Positions 1 through 5,966 of a stretch of DNA of 8,395 nt are shown here, in pieces. The stretch lies in assembly GCA_016763095.1 (NCBI GenBank), contig JAESUK010000107.1, forward strand, positions 1-8,395. Direction: 5' to 3'. This DNA is from Alphaproteobacteria bacterium. Its GTDB lineage: Bacteria; Pseudomonadota; Alphaproteobacteria; Micavibrionales; Micavibrionaceae. The notes under the pieces are model-generated. The model was given only the letters and a program-made list of their open reading frames with translations. It had not been told where the DNA came from and did not search any database. The position numbers and the translations under genes were made by a program. Every line of letters begins with the position of its first letter. Position 1 is the stretch's first letter.

Positions 1-921
1 ACCAAGCACAGTGCTTGTGCCATGTGGGTTGATATAAGTAATGGGCGAGGGAATAGTGTTGATGGCTTGCCTCATACATCGCACAGCACCTTCACCGCTT
101 GGCGCAACCATATTTGCACCATCGGATGTCGCGCCGTAACCCGTAAGCTCTGCATAAATTTTAGCACCACGTGCTTTCGCGTGTTCCAGCTCTTCCAAAA
201 CCACAACACCGCCACCACCTGCTATAACAAAGCCGTCACGTGCCGCATCATAAGCTCTCGCAGATTTTTCAGGGCAATCATTATATTTTGAAGACAATGC
301 ACCCATCGCATCAAATAAGTTAGATAAGCTCCAATTAAGCTCCTCCGAGCCGCCCGCAAATACAATGTCTTGTTTGCCGAGTTGGATGATTTCTGAGGCA
401 TTACCAATACAATGCGCAGATGTCGCACACGCAGAGGATATAGAGTAATTGATCCCTTTGATTTTAAAATTCGTTGCTGTCGTTGCAGAATTAGTACTCG
501 CCATGCTTTTCGGCACAGCATAGGGCCCAATGCGTCTCGGCCCTTTTTTGCGTGTAATATCTGCGCACTCAACAATAGTACGCGTTGAAGACCCGCCAGA
601 ACCCATAATTAAACCCACGCGTTCATTACTAATTTCTTTTAACGTTAAGCCAGCATCGGCGATGGCTTGTTCCATGGAAAGATGTGTGTAAGCCGCACTA
701 TCTCCTAAAAATCGTCGAACTCTGCGGTCAATTAATTCATCAAGGTTGATATCTGGCTTGCCATAGACATGACTACGAAAATTCAGCTCTTTATATTCCT
801 CGGAAAATGTAATGCCAGATTTTCCAGCTTTAAGAGAAGTCAGTACGTCTTGGGTGTTATTGCCAATACAAGATACAATACCCATGCCCGTTATAACAAC
901 GCGGCGTCCAGTGATGCTCAT
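1..921 (-). CDS. fabB: 3-oxoacyl-[ACP] synthase I, FabB (C-terminus cut by window edge)
   Basis: This is a ketoacyl-ACP synthase of type II fatty acid synthesis. FabB extends the cis-unsaturated intermediates made by FabA and acts in the cytoplasm. The visible 307 residues start MSITGRRVVITGMG. They carry the nucleophile motif SACATSAHCIG with the Cys at residue 165, and the first catalytic His in NPHGTST at residue 300. In E. coli FabB these are Cys163 and His298, so the match is close and favours FabB over FabF. The frame is open to base 1, so roughly the last 100 residues, including the second active-site His and the Lys, lie outside the window. The ATG is preceded by TAAGGA (931-936), which overlaps the fabA stop codon. 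Only 12 bp separate it from fabA, so the two genes are almost certainly one operon. Confidence 0.95.
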   Translation of the reverse strand, partial: MSITGRRVVITGMGIVSCIGNNTQDVLTSLKAGKSGITFSEEYKELNFRSHVYGKPDINLDELIDRRVRRFLGDSAAYTHLSMEQAIADAGLTLKEISNERVGLIMGSGGSSTRTIVECADITRKKGPRRIGPYAVPKSMASTNSATTATNFKIKGINYSISSACATSAHCIGNASEIIQLGKQDIVFAGGSEELNWSLSNLFDAMGALSSKYNDCPEKSARAYDAARDGFVIAGGGGVVVLEELEHAKARGAKIYAELTGYGATSDGANMVAPSGEGAVRCMRQAINTIPSPITYINPHGTSTVLG

Positions 922-933
922 GGTGATGTGTCC

Positions 934-1461
934 TTATAAAGATTCTACGTTTTCAAATAAGCCAACTCTAAGCCCCTTGGCTTCATAGATCAGCTTGCCA
1001 TCGGCGTACATTCTGCCGTCACCAATCCCAAGCACGAGCTTACCTTTAACAACACGTCTTATATCAACGACGTATTTAACAAGTTTTGTTGTTGGGAGCA
1101 CCTGACCAGAGAATTTAAGATCACCAAGTCCAAGCGCGCGACCAATACCTGGATTTCTTGACCAACCTAAGAAGAAACCAAGAGATTGCCATAGACCGTC
1201 TAACCCAAGGCATCCAGGCATAACGGGATCCTCCTCAAAATGGCATTTAAAGAACCAGAGGTCGGGATTAATATCCAGTTCTGCTTCAATAATACCTTTG
1301 CCATATGTGCCACCTTCAGATGACAGGTTTGTAATTCTGTCTAACATAAGCATCGGAGGGAGGGGCAATCGAGAGTCACCTTGTCCTTCAAAACCTGAAT
1401 GTGCAAAAGTCACCAGTTCGTCATAAGTGTAACTAGGTTTTTGTTCGAACTTTTTTTTCAT
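934..1461 (-). CDS. fabA: 3-hydroxydecanoyl-[ACP] dehydratase/isomerase, FabA
   Basis: FabA dehydrates 3-hydroxydecanoyl-ACP and isomerises trans-2- to cis-3-decenoyl-ACP. This is the branch point to unsaturated fatty acids, and it works as a cytoplasmic homodimer. The 175-residue protein has the usual full length. The active-site His is at residue 74 in FKCHFEEDPVMPGCLGLD, and the partner Asp is at residue 88 (E. coli His70 and Asp84). The N-terminal part shows the family pattern LPLPPMLMLDRI. The ATG at 1459-1461 has a GGCGGT Shine-Dalgarno-like sequence (1469-1474) at 7-nt spacing. The gene is followed directly by fabB. A copper-receptor-linked tonB lies 115 bp upstream in the same direction, and I see no strong terminator between them. 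No irr or fabR-type regulator gene is present next to it here. Confidence 0.97.
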   Translation of the reverse strand: MKKKFEQKPSYTYDELVTFAHSGFEGQGDSRLPLPPMLMLDRITNLSSEGGTYGKGIIEAELDINPDLWFFKCHFEEDPVMPGCLGLDGLWQSLGFFLGWSRNPGIGRALGLGDLKFSGQVLPTTKLVKYVVDIRRVVKGKLVLGIGDGRMYADGKLIYEAKGLRVGLFENVESL

Positions 1462-1528
1462 ATTGGTGACCGCCCTATTGTTTAAATATTTTCAGGTAGA
1501 ACTAGAGGCTTTTTCTGAAAACACTATT

Positions 1529-1552
1529 GATAAGGGTCAAATCGGTCTTATC
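1529..1552. repeat. Short inverted repeat in the tonB-fabA intergenic region
   Basis: GATAAG (1529-1534) and CTTATC (1547-1552) form a perfect 6-bp inverted repeat with a 12-base spacer. On the minus strand the spacer contains a TTGACC that could be the -35 box for fabA-fabB, and the half-word GACC occurs twice in it. I could not find a convincing -10 at the right spacing. There is no T-run after it on the minus strand, so it is a poor terminator. It may be an operator for fabAB, or chance in AT-rich sequence. Confidence 0.25.
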
Positions 1553-1576
1553 TGATGTGAAATATAATTGATCTGG

Positions 1577-2185
1577 CTATCTAATTGAATAGCGGATTGG
1601 GATATTGAATGCTCTTGATGGTGCATTTTTAGGTAATGGTAGGGGGCTCGCTCTGCGCAATGTTTGCTGTGCCGCATTATCTAATATGCTATGCCCTGAG
1701 TGTGTTACAAAACTCATGTCATAAGGTGTGCCCTGCGGATCAATCTTAAAAGATAGTGTAACTAAGCCCTCAATCTGGCGACGTAACGCAGATTTAGGAT
1801 AATATTTATAGGCATTTATATGTCGAGAGAGTGTTTGGATATAGTCCTCTATTGAAATTACTCCTCGGCTTATTGTCGCTTTTTGAGAAGCAACTGATTG
1901 GATTTCTTTAAGAGGTTGTTCTTTGGTTGCGACGACCTTTCTCGGTGTTTTCTGTATTGTAACTTTTTCTTTTGGTTGCTGGTTTTTTATAACTGGCTCT
2001 TCTGCCACTATCTCAACCATATCAATATTAATGATTTGTGTCATGGGAGCTAATGTCTGTTCTTCTTTTCCAAAGTTTCCTGTAATCACGATGAAGCTTG
2101 AAAATGCGATGACATGTATCGCAAGCGAGATCACAAAGGCGAAATACCCGTGTGATTTATTAGTGAATGTAGGTAAACAGGGCAA
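1577..2185 (-). CDS. TonB-family energy transducer linked to the copper receptor
   Basis: TonB proteins couple the inner-membrane proton motive force, via ExbB/ExbD, to outer-membrane receptors. This 202-residue protein has a single N-terminal membrane helix (about 13-35). In it Ser20 and His24 have the S-x3-H spacing of E. coli TonB Ser16/His20. A charged, Lys/Glu/Pro-containing periplasmic linker follows (about 60-108). The C-terminal TonB domain (about 113-202) includes the YYP turn at 128-130, the strand LVTLSFKIDPQG, and the SGHSILDNAAQQTLRRA helix. The start is a TTG (2183-2185), chosen because a strong Shine-Dalgarno AGGAGGT sits exactly 7 nt upstream and the nearby upstream ATG is out of frame. 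It follows the TonB-dependent copper receptor by 60 bp on the same strand, so it probably serves that receptor. No exbB or exbD is in the window. Confidence 0.88.
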   Translation of the reverse strand: MPCLPTFTNKSHGYFAFVISLAIHVIAFSSFIVITGNFGKEEQTLAPMTQIINIDMVEIVAEEPVIKNQQPKEKVTIQKTPRKVVATKEQPLKEIQSVASQKATISRGVISIEDYIQTLSRHINAYKYYPKSALRRQIEGLVTLSFKIDPQGTPYDMSFVTHSGHSILDNAAQQTLRRASPLPLPKNAPSRAFNIPIRYSIR

Positions 2186-2192
2186 AAGAGAT

Positions 2193-2199
2193 ACCTCCT
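2193..2199 (-). promoter_or_regulatory. Ribosome binding site that fixes the TTG start of tonB
   Basis: The minus strand reads AGGAGGT here, a near-consensus Shine-Dalgarno 7 nt before the TTG at 2183-2185. It decides the non-ATG start of the TonB gene. The nearest upstream ATG (2212-2214) is in another frame. Confidence 0.75.
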
Positions 2200-2245
2200 G
2201 CGCCCCGTTACCATTATTTATTGAACGTAAAATCTTCTGCTCTCT

Positions 2246-4315
2246 CTAAAATCGTGCATAGAGTTTTAGGAAGAAGGATCTCCCCGGTTCGTTGATTTGT
2301 ACTTCAACAGGGTCGAACGCATTACTACGGCTTAAGTGCAGAGCATATTCATTGTCGAATATGTTGGATGCACCAAGCTGTACTTCAAATGGCTTTAAAT
2401 CATAGCTCCCGTAAACATCCATGCTCGCCCATCCGGAGGTCTCTTGTACATCGCGTTGTGAACTATCATCGTCAATACGGCTTTGTTTTGATGCAAAGTT
2501 TATACGAGTGCCAACAGACCAGTCTTGCACGGTGTAACCAAGTGAAATATCCCCCTCTAATGGTGGAATTTGAGCAAGAGCATCATGATCTTCCTCATTC
2601 TCTCCGTAAGTCCAAGCAAGTGTTCCGCTCAAATTCCATCTGGGGGTAATCTGATAAGATGTTTCTAGCTCTAAGCCAGCAAGAGTAGCATCAATGTTGC
2701 GATAGATGGTCTCACCACTTGTTGCAATAATTCCATCTTGTCCACGGGCTGTATCACGCATAATAAAGTCGCTGATATCATCATAATATCCAGAGAGGGA
2801 AATGGAGCGTTTAGCATTTCCTGTGGAGACACCAATATCAATTTGATGATGCTTCTCAGGATCAAGATATGGATTACCAACCCAACGGTTAACGGCCATA
2901 CCGCTGTTCCCCGCCATAAAGCGTTCGGTGGCATCGGCTGTTCGAACAGAACGACTGATCCCTGCAAAGACGGTTGTTTGCGCACTTAGATCATGCTCAA
3001 GACGAAGAAGCCCTCCGAAATTATGCTCGTTTTGTGCCTTTGCCTCTGTGCCATAATGTTGAAGATAAAGAGCGTTTGCGCTTAATGCACCAAAGACTTG
3101 ATTCGCGGCGTTGGCTTCGGCTCTTACATAGTCGTACCGTGCGCCAACCCTAAGAAGCGTATCTGTTGTGATGTAAGGCTCGGCTTCAACAAATATACCT
3201 GTTTGGCGCAATGTCACGTCTGGCCACATGTAAGATTGCTGTGTTGTTGCATCAGATGCCATCGCCATACCACTGAAACGCTTTGCATCACGGGTATTGT
3301 TTTGCAAGTCAGCACCAAAAGTAAATGGCACATTGTGAAGAACTAAGTCACCAGACAATGTTCCACCAAATGTATCGGAAGAAGAAGATGTCTTCATCTT
3401 CATACCTAGATTCTCACGTAGCGTAAAATTATCCATCAAGTGATCAACGTTACTGTTATACGCATTAAAAGTAATATTGCGTAAGATATCGTGTTCGATT
3501 TTTTGATCTACACCAAACCTGTATGTAATCACTTCATCTTCTGGGGAATCCATACCCGCACCCTCAAACAAAACATCATCAGTATTGATAATATCAAGAC
3601 CAGCCGTGATTTCTGTGTTTTCCGTTGGCGACCACACAGGAAGTAGAGATAAAGCATTGCTTTTAAATGCGCTCCGAACTGTATCGCCATTACCATCATC
3701 ATAACTATGTGCATCGGCAGTTGTTGCAATTGCGCGCATTTGGAATGTTGAATTTCCACCCGCTACGTCGGCATAGGCATTCTTAATATTACCATTGGAT
3801 TCATATCCTGATCCGAAATTAGATGACCATTCAACTTTATCGTCGGCAAAAGGAAGGGCATTTCTTTCGAACAGAACTGTACCACCTGTACCGCCTGCGC
3901 CGTGTTGGACGCTTTGATACCCGCGTAACACGGTTATTGTATCAAAGGTTTCTATGGCGGCGAAAGAAGAGGGGGGGTCCATACGATTTGGACCTGCTCC
4001 ATGGATATATGCTCCGTCATTGATAATGTTGAGTTGGTTTTGTTGTTGCCCATGGATAACGGGCTCAACGCCATGTCCTCCTATCCGACTTACTGATATC
4101 CCTGGGATTGATCCTAAGAAATCGCCCCCGTCATGTGCCGTTGCGCCGATAAGGTCTTGTGGACGGATGAATGAAAAATTGGGTGTTGAGGTAGGAAGCG
4201 CAGTGGCTTCTACACTCATTTCTGGTAAGGCTTGTTGTGCTTGAGCGTCCTGAAAAGAAAAGCCCCACGTGCAAATAGTGCCAGCCATTAGGCTGCATAA
4301 AATAGTACGATTCAT
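2246..4315 (-). CDS. TonB-dependent copper receptor, OprC/NosA family
   Basis: This is an outer-membrane 22-stranded barrel with an N-terminal plug, predicted to import copper. Evidence is a signal peptide (about 1-27, ending AQA) and a plug of about 45-155 with the patterns GISVSRIGGHGVEPVIHG, NRMDPPSS and GTVLFER. These are typical of TonB-dependent copper receptors rather than generic siderophore receptors. The barrel ends in a terminal Phe (LYARF), as outer-membrane proteins do. The length of 689 fits the family. Of the four copper ligands known for P. aeruginosa OprC (CxxxM and HxM), Met112, His292 and Met294 (DHLMDN) are kept, but the Cys position is Gly108 (GPNRM). The ATG has AGGAG about 8-9 nt upstream. 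It lies 48 bp after a DUF2946-like gene and 60 bp before tonB, consistent with one operon. The copper substrate is inferred from family resemblance, and the lost Cys weakens that somewhat. Confidence 0.9.
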   Translation of the reverse strand: MNRTILCSLMAGTICTWGFSFQDAQAQQALPEMSVEATALPTSTPNFSFIRPQDLIGATAHDGGDFLGSIPGISVSRIGGHGVEPVIHGQQQNQLNIINDGAYIHGAGPNRMDPPSSFAAIETFDTITVLRGYQSVQHGAGGTGGTVLFERNALPFADDKVEWSSNFGSGYESNGNIKNAYADVAGGNSTFQMRAIATTADAHSYDDGNGDTVRSAFKSNALSLLPVWSPTENTEITAGLDIINTDDVLFEGAGMDSPEDEVITYRFGVDQKIEHDILRNITFNAYNSNVDHLMDNFTLRENLGMKMKTSSSSDTFGGTLSGDLVLHNVPFTFGADLQNNTRDAKRFSGMAMASDATTQQSYMWPDVTLRQTGIFVEAEPYITTDTLLRVGARYDYVRAEANAANQVFGALSANALYLQHYGTEAKAQNEHNFGGLLRLEHDLSAQTTVFAGISRSVRTADATERFMAGNSGMAVNRWVGNPYLDPEKHHQIDIGVSTGNAKRSISLSGYYDDISDFIMRDTARGQDGIIATSGETIYRNIDATLAGLELETSYQITPRWNLSGTLAWTYGENEEDHDALAQIPPLEGDISLGYTVQDWSVGTRINFASKQSRIDDDSSQRDVQETSGWASMDVYGSYDLKPFEVQLGASNIFDNEYALHLSRSNAFDPVEVQINEPGRSFFLKLYARF

Positions 4316-4363
4316 AATGAAACTCCTGTTTTAAATCGTTAAAGATATAAGTGTTTTTAGTCT

Positions 4364-4750
4364 TTAAGATAAAACAGGTGGTGCGCGTGGCGGGGTGTTT
4401 AGACCTCTTTTAAAGGAAGAGGAGAGTACAGATTCTCTGAAATCTGCCTGATTCTGGGCGTTGTTATTAATAAATAGATGTTGTGCTGTAATTGGAAGGG
4501 GGATTGTTGCTCCGCAAGTTGTACTGGCGATTGCACAGAACGAACATGCTGGATGACCGTTATTATTCTCCTCTGTTGGAATGTTTCCCGTCTCATCTAC
4601 TGCAATAGTGGTTAATCCGCTTGGTGTGCAGATTTCCATCATATAGCTACTCCCTACATTCATTTGGAAAACAAACGAAATGGAGGGTGCGAAAGACCAT
4701 AAGCTTACGCACAATATAAGAATAGAAAATGATATCCGTTCTTTTAACAT
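4364..4750 (-). CDS. Small exported Cys/His-containing protein, DUF2946-like, first gene of the copper receptor operon
   Basis: The 128-residue protein has a short basic start (MLKER) and a hydrophobic segment (about 7-29) that acts as a signal peptide or anchor, so it is probably periplasmic. After it come three Met (30, 37, 38), Cys41 in the pattern EICTPSG, then His66-x2-Cys69-x2-Cys72 (HPACSFC), Cys79 and a Pro-rich tail (TPPRAPP). This layout (ICT..G, then H..C.FC, then a PP-rich end) is what I recall for DUF2946 proteins, which often sit beside TonB-dependent copper receptors. The exact function is unknown. The soft-metal ligands suggest copper binding or handing over in the periplasm, which is inference. 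I see no good Shine-Dalgarno before the ATG, so the transcript may be leaderless or the start may differ. The receptor gene follows after 48 bp. Confidence 0.72.
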   Translation of the reverse strand: MLKERISFSILILCVSLWSFAPSISFVFQMNVGSSYMMEICTPSGLTTIAVDETGNIPTEENNNGHPACSFCAIASTTCGATIPLPITAQHLFINNNAQNQADFRESVLSSSFKRGLNTPPRAPPVLS

Positions 4751-4768
4751 GATGTAAATGTATATGAA

Positions 4769-4806
4769 CGGGACAACTTTACAAGCAAGATTGGAACGCT
4801 GTCCCG
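4769..4806. promoter_or_regulatory. Perfect inverted repeat upstream of the copper operon (candidate operator or 5' hairpin)
   Basis: CGGGACA (4769-4775) and TGTCCCG (4800-4806) form a perfect 7-bp inverted repeat with a 24-base spacer, ending 18 bp before the ATG of the DUF2946-like gene. In minus-strand RNA the stem extends to 9 pairs with one G-U. ACAAGC/GCTTGT words also occur three times nearby (4781-4786, 4809-4814, 4818-4823). A weak minus-strand promoter, TTGCTT (4785-4790) then 20 bases then TATACA (4759-4764), could lie between and beside the arms; its spacing is not ideal. Confidence 0.4.
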
Positions 4807-4857
4807 ATGCTTGTTGGGCTTGTCATTTTCTAAGATATTTTTAGTTATGAAAATATA

Positions 4858-4886
4858 TTGACGTTTTTATTAGATTTATGTAATGT
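4858..4886 (+). promoter_or_regulatory. Candidate promoter for the small membrane protein gene
   Basis: TTGACG (4858-4863), a 17-base AT-rich spacer and TAATGT (4881-4886) resemble a sigma-70 promoter with a good -35 and a weak -10. It would give an untranslated leader of about 50 bases before the ATG at 4942. The TTG inside this box also opens the longer reading frame, which is a reason not to use it as a start codon. Confidence 0.35.
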
Positions 4887-4941
4887 CCGCCTCAAATCTG
4901 GGGTGTGTCCAGATGGCAGTATATATAGATTGGATTATAAA

Positions 4942-5304
4942 ATGAAGACCCTAAAAGATGTGAGAGCCCACTGGTCTCATGAACGCGCAGTATCAGGACA
5001 TAAGGCATCATTTGCCGCCGCGGCATTATTTGTTGTTGGCGTTACGGCAGGGAGCCTTGTTGAGGACGCGAAAGAAGTTGTTGATCGTAGCGAGCTTAAA
5101 GCATACAGCGGCAGTGTTTATAGGGTTGGAACGGCCTCTCCAGAACATACTTTTGGAAGTGGTGCGTTGATTGGCCTTTCTGCACTAAGTATCTTTGGCG
5201 CATTTGGTTTTTCAGTTCGGGCGGGAGATCGTTATATTCGCTCTGCAGAACACAGGAATGGAAGTAAAGACCACCTCTATGATCCGCGCTCTTATGATGC
5301 TTAG
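4942..5304 (+). CDS. Small two-helix membrane protein, unknown function
   Basis: I do not recognise this gene. The 120-residue product begins MKTLKDVRAHWSHERAV, a charged, His-containing amphipathic stretch. Two hydrophobic segments (about 23-40 and 73-93) are joined by a polar loop containing EDAKEVVDRSELK, and the tail is basic and polar (RNGSKDHLYDPRSYDA). The pattern fits an inner-membrane protein with both ends on one side. I chose the ATG at 4942 because the in-frame extension to a TTG at 4858 overlaps a promoter-like box and adds an atypical 28 residues. The Shine-Dalgarno is poor. It is divergent from the copper operon and shares a 191-bp intergenic region with it, so co-regulation is possible but unproven. 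It lies 110 bp before the DUF442 gene on the same strand. Confidence 0.6.
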   Translation: MKTLKDVRAHWSHERAVSGHKASFAAAALFVVGVTAGSLVEDAKEVVDRSELKAYSGSVYRVGTASPEHTFGSGALIGLSALSIFGAFGFSVRAGDRYIRSAEHRNGSKDHLYDPRSYDA

Positions 5305-5344
5305 GTTCCGTTTCTAATAACCCATCTATAAATGCGGTTATGAA

Positions 5345-5374
5345 TTGACTTTTATAAGGCAATACATCCATTAT
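5345..5374 (+). promoter_or_regulatory. Candidate sigma-70-type promoter for the DUF442-moeB pair
   Basis: TTGACT (5345-5350), an 18-base spacer and CATTAT (5369-5374) match the consensus at five and four of six positions. The ATG at 5415 follows about 40 bases later, with AGGG (5404-5407) as Shine-Dalgarno. The upstream gene ends at 5304, so this would give the pair its own transcription start. Confidence 0.45.
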
Positions 5375-5414
5375 ATGCTCTGAAATTAAATCAAAGTTTA
5401 TATAGGGATTAGCC

Positions 5415-5954
5415 ATGAAACTGATACTTGTTCTATTTTTAACTATAGCAACATTCGCCCCAAATCTATCATGGGCGCAACAAACACAGGATGTGAAGCG
5501 GTTGCCATTTGCATCAGAGCTTAATGCCAACGTAAAACACTACAACCGCGCATCATCAAAGCATGCAACCTCTGGAACACCGTCATCAGGCGCGTTTAAG
5601 GAGCTTGCAAAGAAGGGTGTTAAAACATTCATCGACCTTAGAACACAAGATGATGTAACGATTGCCGCAGGCATGGAAGTTGAAGCCGCAGGCGCAACTT
5701 ATTACAATATTCCAGTTTTTGGCGCAGAAGGTATATCAAAGGAACAAGTTGACGAATTCGGTAAAATCTACGAACAAGCAGACGGTCTTATTATGGTGAA
5801 TTGTGGATCAGGAAACCGTGTTGGCGCACTTTGGGCCGCATATCAAATGAGCAACGGCGTATCACATGCCGTGGCGATTGAAGAAGGACGCACGGCAGGG
5901 ATGAAGGCATCACTTGAAAAAGATGTGACCTCTAAGTTTTGTACAGAATGTTAA
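5415..5954 (+). CDS. Exported DUF442-type (beta-lactamase-hydrolase-like) phosphatase/rhodanese-fold protein
   Basis: The 179-residue protein starts with a clear signal peptide (1-21, cleavage after LSWA), so it is probably periplasmic. The body has the fold marks of the DUF442 branch of the dual-specificity phosphatase family: FIDLR (72-76) and the catalytic-type loop NCGSGNRVGALW, with Cys130 and Arg135. The spacing is C-x4-R, as in DUF442 proteins (typically CRSGTRS), not the C-x5-R of classical tyrosine phosphatases. The protein ends in CTEC, a C-terminal CxxC (176, 179). DUF442 domains also occur fused to sulfur dioxygenase in Blh proteins, so phosphatase, thiol or sulfurtransferase chemistry are all open. 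It lies 12 bp before the moeB-like gene on the same strand, which argues for an operon. The substrate is not predictable from sequence. Confidence 0.78.
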   Translation: MKLILVLFLTIATFAPNLSWAQQTQDVKRLPFASELNANVKHYNRASSKHATSGTPSSGAFKELAKKGVKTFIDLRTQDDVTIAAGMEVEAAGATYYNIPVFGAEGISKEQVDEFGKIYEQADGLIMVNCGSGNRVGALWAAYQMSNGVSHAVAIEEGRTAGMKASLEKDVTSKFCTEC

Positions 5955-5966
5955 AAAGTAGATTCT

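Noticed and set aside
222..575. 117-residue open frame on the minus strand
   Set aside because: It is a frame-shifted shadow of fabB, whose own frame has the full catalytic motifs through this stretch.
1923..2249. 108-residue open frame on the plus strand
   Set aside because: It is antisense to the tonB gene, which has a strong Shine-Dalgarno, membrane helix and TonB domain. No recognisable features.
2671..2985. 104-residue open frame on the minus strand, plus similar plus-strand frames of 80-100 residues within 2368-4244
   Set aside because: All lie inside the receptor gene in other frames. The receptor frame is continuous from signal peptide to terminal Phe.
4858..4941. In-frame 28-residue N-terminal extension of the small membrane protein from a TTG
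   Set aside because: The TTG is part of a TTGACG promoter-like box, no Shine-Dalgarno precedes it, and the added residues look like translated spacer. The ATG at 4942 gives a more natural start.
5317..5341. ATAACC/GGTTAT inverted repeat after the small membrane gene as a terminator
   Set aside because: The stem is only 6 AT-rich pairs with a 13-base loop and no following T-run, too weak to call.
5096..5530. 144-residue open frame on the minus strand
   Set aside because: It runs antisense over the end of the small membrane gene and the start of the DUF442 gene, which has a signal peptide and a recognisable motif. It shows no domain or good start signal.
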